From an uncultured delta proteobacterium (GTDB lineage Bacteria; Desulfobacterota; WTBG01; CAIYCZ01): a stretch of 5,169 nucleotides of DNA. Both the position numbers and the translations under genes were made by a program. The notes under the pieces were generated by a model that ran no database searches, was not told where the DNA came from, and saw only the letters and a list, made by a program, of their open reading frames with translations. The stretch spans positions 1 through 5,169 of the forward strand of contig CAIYCZ010000276.1 in assembly GCA_903924805.1 (NCBI GenBank), given 5' to 3'. Shown piece after piece: positions 1 through 5,169 of this stretch (its first letter is position 1; the number at the start of each line of letters is the position of its first letter).

Positions 1-21
1 ACAGACCATAAGGATCATACC

Positions 22-1671
22 ATGACGACCAATAAAGACAGGAAATCAAGCACATCAACAGAAAGGGAAGCCGCAGGTGACGTCAAACAAAAAGTCAATG
101 CTGTCCTTGATGAAATAATTACCGCCGTGTCCAGGGGGTCTCAGCTTGATTCATATTTTGAAAGCAGGATTGCAGACATTAGAGCACTTGATGAGAATGC
201 ATTTAGCCACATAAGCAGGCGATTTATAAAGGCTGATCCCCGGGAAAAAGAAATAATAGTGAAGTGTCTAAAATTCTGGCCGGGTATTGAGCATCTGAAA
301 TTTCTCCAGGAGTTTCTCAGTAGAGAACCCTTCTGGCCGCGCATCGGAACCAGCATACTTGATTTGTTTAATAAGCGTGATGCCATGGTAGACTCGGGCT
401 TGATGAGCAGCATTTTGGAACTGGACTCCCTTACCCAGCGGCTGAAACACCATGTGCTGCAGAAAGATCCGCTGCATGAAAAGCCAGCCGCAAGCACTAT
501 TGAAGAATTTCTCAAGCGGCCTGATAAGGAAAAAGAGGGGATCATTATTCAGCTTATTGATGAAGCAGGACCGGAGGTTACACCGCTGCTGTTATTGATA
601 TTTGAAAAAGACGCGCAGTGGTCAATGAAGGCAGCTGAGTTCATCAGTACCCTTGCCACGGTAAATGCACTCTGCATACTCAAGGGGATTTATGAAGAAA
701 CACAAAAAAAAGACATCCTGAAGATAATAAAAAAATTAATTCACGCTCTCAGGCAGAAGGGCATTGAAGTGGAGGATTATGAGACAGCTCAGCCTGCCGA
801 GGCGGTATTCAAAAAGATAACCCTCCCCGATGCCCGCGCATTCATTTCATCAATTGACGGGATCGGTGACCGTATTATATTCATGCTCAAGCCATTGACA
901 ACCCATGAAAGCAGATTATTTGAAATATTCATGAATGACAGCGCCGGCATTAAAGAGATCGCCTCGGTACCTTTATCCAGAAAGGATGCGGAGCGATTTA
1001 TTAACAGAATTACCGGTGATGAAAAAATCGTTTTTTACGAGACTGCTGCGCAGAATGCATGCTTTCTGGTTGAAGAGACGCATACGTACAACCAGGAAAC
1101 AGGTGCTGTTGTATCAGGAAGTATTGCCCAGTGGAGAAGCATGTTTTCAGATATAGTAAACGCGCAGGCACAGCCGATAATTTACGACTGCATTGATGCT
1201 GATAAAATACGCAGCCAGAGTTCTTTATTAAAGACAGTAGAGAAAATTTATAAGCGGGTTGAAATTATAGTATGGTTTATTGATAGTGCAGAAGCAAAGG
1301 AAGGGTGGACACGATACAAACAGGCAAAAAACAGCCCGCTTGTGCTGAGCCCCTATCAGATGGAAGAGCGCCTTCAGGATCAGTACCGGGACACAGCAAC
1401 TGTTTTTTTTAATCAAACCCGCAGAGCCCGGTTTAAACGGCGGCTGGAAGAAATGGCGTATCTGTTTTACCGGCAGAACTGTGCGGAAGAAGCACATAGT
1501 GCTTTTGCTGCGGCGCTTTCCCTGGCACCGGATGGAACACCGCCTGATAAAAATACATTCTGTCTGAGCCTGGTAAAAGAAGGGTTTAAATTTTTTGAAT
1601 CAAACACCGTCATACAGGGAACACCTGACAAGAAGATTATTGACCCGAAGGATGTATCCCTCCTCGCATAA
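22..1671 (+). CDS. Uncharacterised 549-aa helical (HEAT-like) repeat protein
   Basis: I do not recognise a named family. The ATG at 22 is supported by an AAGGA Shine-Dalgarno at 10–14 with a 7-base gap. The protein is probably cytoplasmic: there is no signal peptide and no membrane segment. Residues 1–20 are a polar, Lys/Ser/Thr-rich tail. Residues about 20–250 read as successive amphipathic helices, such as the leucine/isoleucine-rich stretches around 75–118, 172–195 and 200–245, and suggest a HEAT/ARM-like solenoid. Residues about 260–440 are a mixed alpha/beta segment with short hydrophobic strands (FISSIDGIGDRIIFML near 274–289, VEIIVWFID near 413–421). Residues about 475–505 (AYLFYRQNCAEEAHSAFAAALSLAP) look like one TPR-type helical hairpin. 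The gene ends 60 bp before hisS in the same direction and could be co-transcribed with it. A scaffold or protein-binding role is inference only. That it is a real gene is well supported by length, coding texture and RBS; function is unknown. Confidence 0.85.
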   Translation: MTTNKDRKSSTSTEREAAGDVKQKVNAVLDEIITAVSRGSQLDSYFESRIADIRALDENAFSHISRRFIKADPREKEIIVKCLKFWPGIEHLKFLQEFLSREPFWPRIGTSILDLFNKRDAMVDSGLMSSILELDSLTQRLKHHVLQKDPLHEKPAASTIEEFLKRPDKEKEGIIIQLIDEAGPEVTPLLLLIFEKDAQWSMKAAEFISTLATVNALCILKGIYEETQKKDILKIIKKLIHALRQKGIEVEDYETAQPAEAVFKKITLPDARAFISSIDGIGDRIIFMLKPLTTHESRLFEIFMNDSAGIKEIASVPLSRKDAERFINRITGDEKIVFYETAAQNACFLVEETHTYNQETGAVVSGSIAQWRSMFSDIVNAQAQPIIYDCIDADKIRSQSSLLKTVEKIYKRVEIIVWFIDSAEAKEGWTRYKQAKNSPLVLSPYQMEERLQDQYRDTATVFFNQTRRARFKRRLEEMAYLFYRQNCAEEAHSAFAAALSLAPDGTPPDKNTFCLSLVKEGFKFFESNTVIQGTPDKKIIDPKDVSLLA

Positions 1672-1704
1672 CACCTCTCAAGAGATACGGTGTTCAGAGC
1701 ACCG
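1670..1704 (+). promoter_or_regulatory. Two alternative hairpins in the hisS leader
   Basis: AACACC (1670–1675) can pair with GGTGTT (1689–1694), enclosing TCTC/GAGA (1676–1679 with 1682–1685) and a 3-base bulge TAC. The same GGTG block can instead pair downstream: CGGTGT (1688–1693) with GCACCG (1699–1704) around a TCAGA loop, including one G·T pair. The two structures exclude each other because they share 1688–1694. No T-run follows either stem, so neither is a convincing intrinsic terminator. A weak regulatory or processing role between the upstream gene and hisS is possible, but the overlap could be chance. Confidence 0.25.
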
Positions 1705-1731
1705 ATACGGTTGAAAGGCAGATACTGATAT

Positions 1732-3045
1732 ATGAGCGTTATCAAACCACAGATACCAAAAGGGTTCCGGGACTTTTTACCGGCACAGAACATCATCCGC
1801 CAGGGGATAATTGATGTTGTTCGCACAACCTTTGAAACATTCGGCTTTGAGCCGCTGGGAACTCCCTGTATAGAATATGCCGAAACACTTGAAGGGAAAT
1901 ATGGAGAAGAGGGTGAACGGCTTATCTATAAATTTGAGGACCGGGGAGGGAGAAACGTAGCCCTTCGCTATGATCTGACCATACCCCTGTGCCGGGTCAT
2001 TTCCCTGTATCCTGAAATTGTGAAACCCTTCAAATGTTACCAGATCGCACCGGTATGGCGGGCTGACAAGCCGCAGAAGGGGCGCTACCGGGAGTTTTAT
2101 CAATGCGATATTGACATCATCGGCTCTGACAGCATGATGGCTGACGCAGAGCTGATAGTCATCATATACCGGGTTTTAAGCAAACTCGGGTTTAAGGATT
2201 TTACCATTCGCATAAATAATAGAAAACTGCTGAATGCGCTTGCCATAAAGGCTGGCATCACCGATGCTGAAGGGGCAGCGTTTTTACGCACCCTGGATAA
2301 ACTGGATAAAATAGGCACAGAGGGGGTGCGGAGCGAATTAACAGATAAGGGATTTACTAACACGGCAATTGATAACGTTTTGGGAATATTTAATTCAGAG
2401 TGGCAGGAGAGAACTATACCACTCGATGAAATAAAAGAATTAATCAAAGGGATTGCAATAGGTGAACAGGGGGTTAATGAGCTTTTAATAATTCAGAAGG
2501 CCCTCAAAGCCCAAACAGTTCCCGAAGACTGCTATTGTTTTGATCTTACTCTTGCCAGAGGACTTGATTACTATACCGGTCCTGTTTTTGAGACGGTCAT
2601 AAAAACTCCCAAAGTTGGCAGCATTACCGGCGGGGGAAGATATGACAATCTTATAGGACTTTTTTCAAAAACACCTTTTCCTGCTACCGGTACATCGTTT
2701 GGGCTTGAGCGGCTGGTAGCGGTTGCAGAGGAAATGGAAAAAGATGCCCGTACGAATACCCGGACCCAGGTGCTGGTCGCCTTTTTTGATGAAGCGCTCA
2801 TGGATGAGACCCTGAAGATAGCACAGATGATGCGCAATGAGGGATTGAGGACAGAAGTTTATTTTGCAGCAGAAAAACTGAAAAAGCAGTTATCGTACGC
2901 TGCACAAAAAGGGATACCGCTGGTGGTATTGCTTGGCCCTGATGAAATAGCAGGCGGAACAGTTATGCTGCGCAACATGCTCATCGGCAGGCAGGACAAT
3001 GTAAGCCGGGAGGACCTTGTAAACAAGATAAGAGAACAGCTGTAA
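1732..3045 (+). CDS. hisS: Histidyl-tRNA synthetase (HisRS), class II
   Basis: Activates histidine with ATP and charges tRNA-His in the cytoplasm, as a homodimer in this family. The class II landmarks appear in order. The N-terminal PKGFRDFLP (residues 9–17) begins motif 1. Motif 2 is WRADKPQKGRYREFYQCDID (109–128), with the ATP-contacting arginine in RYRE. The histidine-specific motif is LARGLDYYTG (274–283), GGGRYDNLIG follows at 300–309, and motif 3 is ATGTSFGLERL (318–328). Residues about 345–437 form the alpha/beta anticodon-binding domain (VLVAFFDEA, VVLLGPDEI). The length of 437 aa is normal for the family and nothing is missing. The ATG at 1732 is chosen because the next upstream in-frame candidate, a TTG at 1711, hits a TGA before the gene. 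The likely SD is AAAGG (1714–1718), with a rather long 13-base spacer. A radical SAM gene follows after 28 bp. Confidence 0.98.
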   Translation: MSVIKPQIPKGFRDFLPAQNIIRQGIIDVVRTTFETFGFEPLGTPCIEYAETLEGKYGEEGERLIYKFEDRGGRNVALRYDLTIPLCRVISLYPEIVKPFKCYQIAPVWRADKPQKGRYREFYQCDIDIIGSDSMMADAELIVIIYRVLSKLGFKDFTIRINNRKLLNALAIKAGITDAEGAAFLRTLDKLDKIGTEGVRSELTDKGFTNTAIDNVLGIFNSEWQERTIPLDEIKELIKGIAIGEQGVNELLIIQKALKAQTVPEDCYCFDLTLARGLDYYTGPVFETVIKTPKVGSITGGGRYDNLIGLFSKTPFPATGTSFGLERLVAVAEEMEKDARTNTRTQVLVAFFDEALMDETLKIAQMMRNEGLRTEVYFAAEKLKKQLSYAAQKGIPLVVLLGPDEIAGGTVMLRNMLIGRQDNVSREDLVNKIREQL

Positions 3046-3073
3046 ACACAAGCATCTGATTAAAAAGCAGCCT

Positions 3074-3952
3074 GTGAAATACGAAGGAATCATCATACGC
3101 CCGCCCAGTGAAGCAGCGAGCCTCATTCTCCAGGTAACCGTTGGCTGCTCGCATAACAAATGCACCTTCTGTCCCGCCTATAAGGCCAAGCAATTCAGAG
3201 TCAAAACCCTGCAGGAAATATTTCAGGATATAGATGAAGCAGCAGCTGAAACCGCGGAGAAGGTACGCAGGGTATTCCTCTGCGATGGTGACCCCCTCAT
3301 CATCCCTCAGGAGACACTCCTTTCAATTGCTTCCCGCATCCAGGAAAGATTTCCCCGGCTGCTGCGCATCGGAGTCTACGCAAATGCAAAAAGCATTTTA
3401 CGAAAATCTGTATCCGAGCTCAGAGAGCTTCAGGAAAACAGGCTTGGAATACTCTATCTTGGTCTTGAATCAGGCGATCCAATAACGCTGGAACTGGTTA
3501 AAAAAGGCGTGACCGCAGAGCAAATGATAGAGGCTGCGGCAAAGGTCAGGGAAGCAGGAATAAAGCTGTCTGTGACGGTTATACTGGGTCTTGGCGGAAG
3601 GCAGCGAAGTTTGCTACATGCTACAGAGACCATGCGCGTCCTTAACAAAATGAAGCCGCATCATGTTGGGGCACTGACACTCATGCTGGTTCCTGAAACA
3701 CCGCTGTACCGGCTGCAGGAAACAGGCGGGTTTATCCTTCCTGAGCCGTTTGAGCTTATCCAGGAACTGAGGGCCATGCTTGCAGAATCGCAGCTTGAAA
3801 ACTGCCTGTTTTTTTCCAACCACGCCTCTAACTACCTTCCCCTTAAAGTCCGGCTCCCGCACGATAAGGAGCGGGTGCTGCGGGAAATTGACAGCATAGT
3901 TAAGGCGCAGGATGAGCGGCTGTTAACCCCGGAATTTTTAAGGGCGCTATAA
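3074..3952 (+). CDS. Radical SAM protein with CX4CX2C cluster motif (Elp3/MiaB/YgiQ-like superfamily)
   Basis: 292-aa iron–sulfur enzyme of the radical SAM superfamily. Such enzymes cleave S-adenosylmethionine at a [4Fe-4S] cluster to start radical chemistry; the substrate here is unknown. The cluster cysteines are C25, C30 and C33 in GCSHNKCTFC, a CX4CX2C spacing rather than the textbook CX3CX2C. It is preceded by RPPSEAASLILQVTVG (9–24), which I recognise as the signature of a widespread but uncharacterised family. FLCDGDPLI (68–76) occupies the SAM-amino-group (GGE-like) position. LGLESGD (129–135) and VILGLGG (169–175) are typical later barrel strands. There is no B12, TRAM or SPASM domain; the protein is essentially one partial TIM barrel with a short helical tail. 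The GTG start at 3074 is chosen because the family begins at about this point; the SD is weak. It lies 28 bp after hisS with no visible terminator between, so the two are probably one operon. Confidence 0.9.
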   Translation: MKYEGIIIRPPSEAASLILQVTVGCSHNKCTFCPAYKAKQFRVKTLQEIFQDIDEAAAETAEKVRRVFLCDGDPLIIPQETLLSIASRIQERFPRLLRIGVYANAKSILRKSVSELRELQENRLGILYLGLESGDPITLELVKKGVTAEQMIEAAAKVREAGIKLSVTVILGLGGRQRSLLHATETMRVLNKMKPHHVGALTLMLVPETPLYRLQETGGFILPEPFELIQELRAMLAESQLENCLFFSNHASNYLPLKVRLPHDKERVLREIDSIVKAQDERLLTPEFLRAL

Positions 3953-4053
3953 AAACTGAAGGATTCCAGGATGCAAGGGGCCACGTGGTCAAGTGTAAAA
4001 TAATACCTGCTTGAACCCCGGAACCCCATGGACATGTGATGAGCCGATGGTAG

Positions 4054-4082
4054 TTGACTAACACCCCTGCTTTCGATATATA
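4054..4082 (+). promoter_or_regulatory. Sigma70-type promoter of the tRNA-Ser gene
   Basis: TTGACT (4054–4059) is a near-consensus -35 box, followed 17 bases later by TATATA (4077–4082) as the -10. An overlapping TATACT at 4079–4084 would give a 19-base spacer and is less likely. Predicted initiation lies around 4088–4091, about a dozen bases before the mature tRNA 5' end at 4103, which is a normal leader for RNase P processing. No terminator is visible between the tRNA and yacG, so yacG may also be expressed from it. Confidence 0.65.
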
Positions 4083-4102
4083 CTTTATTATAAGAAACAG
4101 CC

Positions 4103-4195
4103 GGAAGGATGGCCGAGAGGTTGAAGGCGGCGGTCTCGAAAACCGTTATACCGTGTTGAACGGTATCGAGGGTTCGAATCCCTCTCCTTCCGCCA
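4103..4195 (+). tRNA. tRNA-Ser, anticodon CGA (reads UCG), CCA encoded
   Basis: The class II cloverleaf is complete. The acceptor stem GGAAGGA (4103–4109) pairs with TCCTTCC (4185–4191), followed by discriminator G4192 and genomic CCA (4193–4195). The D-arm region begins TGGCCGAGAGGTTGAAGGC, typical of bacterial tRNA-Ser. The anticodon stem GCGGT (4130–4134) pairs with ACCGT (4142–4146), with a G·U at the top, around loop CTCGAAA, putting CGA at 4137–4139. The long variable arm ATACCG/CGGTAT (4148–4153 with 4161–4166) is the serine identity feature. The T stem GAGGG/CCCTC (4168–4172 with 4180–4184) encloses TTCGAAT. A sigma70-like promoter sits just upstream. Confidence 0.97.
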
Positions 4196-4231
4196 GCACT
4201 CATTCATAAATCCCGGCATAGAATCAACCCT

Positions 4232-4411
4232 ATGATACGACAGGTACGCTGCCCCAACTGCAAAAAACCAGCCATCTATTCTGAGGAAAACCCTTTTCGG
4301 CCGTTTTGTTCAGAGCGCTGTAAACTCATCGATCTGGGTGACTGGGCTGACGGGAAGTATGGTATGCCCTGCGAAGACTCTCTTGATGACCAGAAAGAAA
4401 ATACAGATTAG
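4232..4411 (+). CDS. yacG: YacG-family zinc-finger protein (DNA gyrase inhibitor homologue)
   Basis: A short gene of 59 codons starting MIRQVRCPNCKKPAIY. It carries the YacG zinc ribbon in exact spacing: C7 and C10 (CPNC), then C26 and C30 (FCSERC), i.e. CX2CX15CX3C. The family hallmark RPFCSERCKLIDLGDWADG (residues 23–41) follows, and then a short acidic tail rich in D and E. In E. coli, YacG binds the GyrB subunit and blocks DNA binding by gyrase; this role is carried over by homology. The ATG at 4232 is favoured because the first cysteine pair then falls near residue 7, as in relatives, although no good SD precedes it. It sits 36 bp after tRNA-Ser, without the coaE neighbour common in proteobacteria. 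A small hydrophobic ORF overlaps its last 26 bases. Confidence 0.93.
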   Translation: MIRQVRCPNCKKPAIYSEENPFRPFCSERCKLIDLGDWADGKYGMPCEDSLDDQKENTD

Positions 4412-4559
4412 AAAATTAATTATTATTACAGGGATTGTTTTAGCAGTCATACTGCATACGGCCCACATAGAGTGCCGGGCCGCCTGTATCGAGCAGGTGC
4501 AGTTCCTCATTTACTATACGGGACTCCTACTACTACAGTTATCGTTGCGGCGGCGATGA
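4386..4559 (+). CDS. Small ORF with signal-peptide/anchor start, probably truncated gene
   Basis: A 57-codon reading frame beginning MTRKKIQIRK and followed by a hydrophobic run (LIIITGIVLAVILHTA, residues 11–26): the n- and h-regions of a signal peptide or single membrane anchor. Residues 27–46 (HIECRAACIEQVQFLIYYTG) look like the start of a mature domain. The remaining LLLLQLSLRRR reads as out-of-frame sequence up to the stop at 4557–4559, exactly where the rhuM-like sequence begins. I infer that a host exported-protein gene, translationally coupled to yacG (26-base overlap), was cut off by the junction near 4555. No family can be named; a remote DUF5329-like start is a guess. It may be spurious. 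Confidence 0.35.
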   Translation: MTRKKIQIRKLIIITGIVLAVILHTAHIECRAACIEQVQFLIYYTGLLLLQLSLRRR

Positions 4560-4776
4560 AAATATTTGGCTTACCCAAGACAAAATAGCTCTTTTGTTTG
4601 GCGTGCAAAGACCGGCTATTACTAAACATCTCAAAAATATTTTTGAAAGCGGCGAGCTACACGAAAATTCAGTTAGTTCCATTTTGGAACATACTGCCGA
4701 AGATGGAAAAAAATATTCCACTAAATTTTACAATCTCGACGCGATCATTTCAGTTGGCTACCGTATATCAGCAAAA
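4555..4776 (+). pseudogene. rhuM: RhuM-family N-terminal domain remnant, lacking start and C-terminal part
   Basis: The frame reads DENIWLTQDKIALLFGVQ, then ITKHLKNIFESGELHENSV, HTAEDGKKY and FYNLDAIISVGYRI. This is the conserved N-terminal block of virulence RhuM-family proteins, including their winged-helix/HTH-like DNA-binding part. Two pieces are missing. The roughly 25 residues normally before DEN are replaced upstream by unrelated codons, with no ATG start and a stop at 4468–4470. After VGYRISAK (about 4776) the expected RGTQFRIWA continuation is absent in all three frames. What remains is about 74 residues of a family usually well over 300. A TTG at 4594 could at best initiate an internal fragment. 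It is clearly related to the second rhuM copy downstream (27 of 40 residues identical in the DEN…ENSV block). RhuM is often encoded beside type I restriction systems; its own function is not settled. Confidence 0.75.
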
Positions 4777-4956
4777 TTGACTTTAACCGATTGCGGGCAA
4801 GCCGGGCATGAAAAAATGAAGATAGTTGATGGTGTACCGGAGGGGTGGGGGAAAGGTTTTTTAGAGGATATTGCAGCGGAAGGTGAAGCTGACCAAACGG
4901 CAATTTGTAAGGATTTCTTACAAGTTCAAAAAGAGGGACAAAGGCAATTGATATGA
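4777..4956 (+). pseudogene. Probable internally deleted type I restriction specificity subunit (HsdS) fragment
   Basis: This sequence continues the relic RhuM frame without interruption, but its character changes. MKIVDGVPEGWGKGFLEDIA (4813–4872) resembles the start of an HsdS target-recognition domain, where VPEGW is common. QTAICKDFLQ, followed closely by LQVQKEGQRQLI up to the TGA at 4954–4956, resembles the EQTAIA…L and LKxGxMQxLL elements at the C-terminal coiled coil of HsdS. The couple of hundred residues expected between these elements are absent, so this would be a heavily deleted gene. Its stop overlaps the start of the next rhuM as ATGA, as expected if hsdS and rhuM were once translationally coupled. 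The HsdS reading rests on short motifs recognised by eye; an unrelated fragment cannot be excluded. Confidence 0.4.
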
Positions 4957-5169
4957 AAAAAGAAACTAAAAAACCGCAAATTGCTATCTATCAAACTCTT
5001 GGTGATGAGCAAAAAATCAGCGTTAGAATTGAAGATGAGAATGTTTGGCTTACGCAAAAACTGATTGCGGAGCTTTTTGATGTGAGTGTTCCTACAGTTA
5101 ATGAACACCTCAAAAATATCTTTGAAAGCGATGAATTGGAAGAAAATTCAGTTATTAGGAATTTCCGAA
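4953..5169 (+). CDS. rhuM: RhuM-family protein, N-terminal part (runs off the window)
   Basis: The first 72 residues of a RhuM (virulence RhuM) family protein. After MKKETKKPQ comes IAIYQTLGDEQKISVRIED, the family's leading strand pair, then DENVWLTQKLIAELFDV (28–44) and HLKNIFESDELEENSV (52–67), forming the HTH-like DNA-binding region. The ATG at 4953 has an AAAGG Shine-Dalgarno at 4940–4944 with an 8-base gap, and overlaps the upstream stop in an ATGA arrangement. The gene is open to the window edge, so its integrity beyond residue 72 is unknown. RhuM was named in a Salmonella pathogenicity island and is frequently found inside or next to type I restriction–modification operons; the biochemical role is not established. 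The AT-rich base composition matches the relic next to it and differs from the housekeeping genes, suggesting acquisition by transfer. Confidence 0.88.
   Translation, partial: MKKETKKPQIAIYQTLGDEQKISVRIEDENVWLTQKLIAELFDVSVPTVNEHLKNIFESDELEENSVIRNFR

Noticed and set aside
141..545. Minus-strand ORF of 134 codons inside the first gene
   Set aside because: Serine/leucine-rich shadow of the well-supported forward gene; no motif and no conserved start.
2100..2447. Minus-strand ORF of 115 codons inside hisS
   Set aside because: Antisense to conserved HisRS coding sequence; Ser-rich composition typical of shadow frames.
3977..4019. Inverted repeat GGGG…TCAAG / CTTGA.CCCC with an inner palindrome CCACGTGG, after the radical SAM gene
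   Set aside because: The arms pair only with a large insertion, and no T-run follows, so it is not a credible terminator. The CCACGTGG palindrome has no loop and may be chance.
3832..4203. Minus-strand ORF of 123 codons beginning MSAGGRRGIRTLDT
   Set aside because: It is antisense to the tRNA-Ser gene and the radical SAM gene end. The GGRRGIRTLDT peptide is the well-known spurious translation of the complement of a tRNA-Ser 3' end.
4598..4780. 60-codon ORF in another forward frame over the rhuM relic
   Set aside because: Overlaps the frame that clearly encodes RhuM residues; no family features of its own.
4777..4956. A simple frameshift explaining the loss of RhuM similarity after VGYRISAK
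   Set aside because: None of the three forward frames continues with the expected RGTQFRIWA block, so sequence is deleted or replaced rather than frame-shifted.

Overview
The left four fifths of this window looks like ordinary chromosome from a Gram-negative-type bacterium with about 50% GC. The histidyl-tRNA synthetase, the SPASM-less radical SAM protein with the RPPSEA…GCSHNKCTFC signature, and YacG would suit a Desulfobacterota/Nitrospirota-like or other proteobacterial-grade anaerobe. That placement is inference from protein flavour; no taxonomic marker (such as 16S rRNA) is present.

Layout, all on the + strand. (1) 22–1671 encodes a 549-aa, mostly helical, HEAT-like protein of unknown function. 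(2) 1732–3045 is hisS, complete with all class II motifs, preceded by a 60-bp leader that can form two mutually exclusive hairpins. (3) 3074–3952 is a small radical SAM enzyme with a GTG start, 28 bp after hisS and probably co-transcribed. (4) A sigma70-like promoter (4054–4082) fires into tRNA-Ser(CGA) at 4103–4195, which carries an encoded CCA. (5) 36 bp later lies yacG (59 aa, 4232–4411), a zinc-finger gyrase-inhibitor homologue. (6) A 57-aa ORF with a signal-peptide or membrane-anchor start overlaps the end of yacG and appears truncated.

From about 4555 the character changes abruptly. The DNA becomes AT-rich (about 32–35% GC in 4621–4740) and holds the debris of a type I restriction–modification/RhuM accessory module. 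First comes a RhuM N-terminal domain lacking its start and its C-terminal part. It is fused in frame to what looks like a deletion remnant of a type I specificity subunit (HsdS). That relic ends in an ATGA overlap with a second, diverged rhuM gene, which starts properly at 4953 and runs off the window.

How the genes fit together: the housekeeping part serves translation (HisRS, tRNA-Ser) and possibly topoisomerase control (YacG). The right end is an accessory island edge lying just downstream of a tRNA gene, and is the part most worth following into the flanking sequence. I see no CRISPR array, no transposase and no tRNA-derived attachment repeat inside the window.
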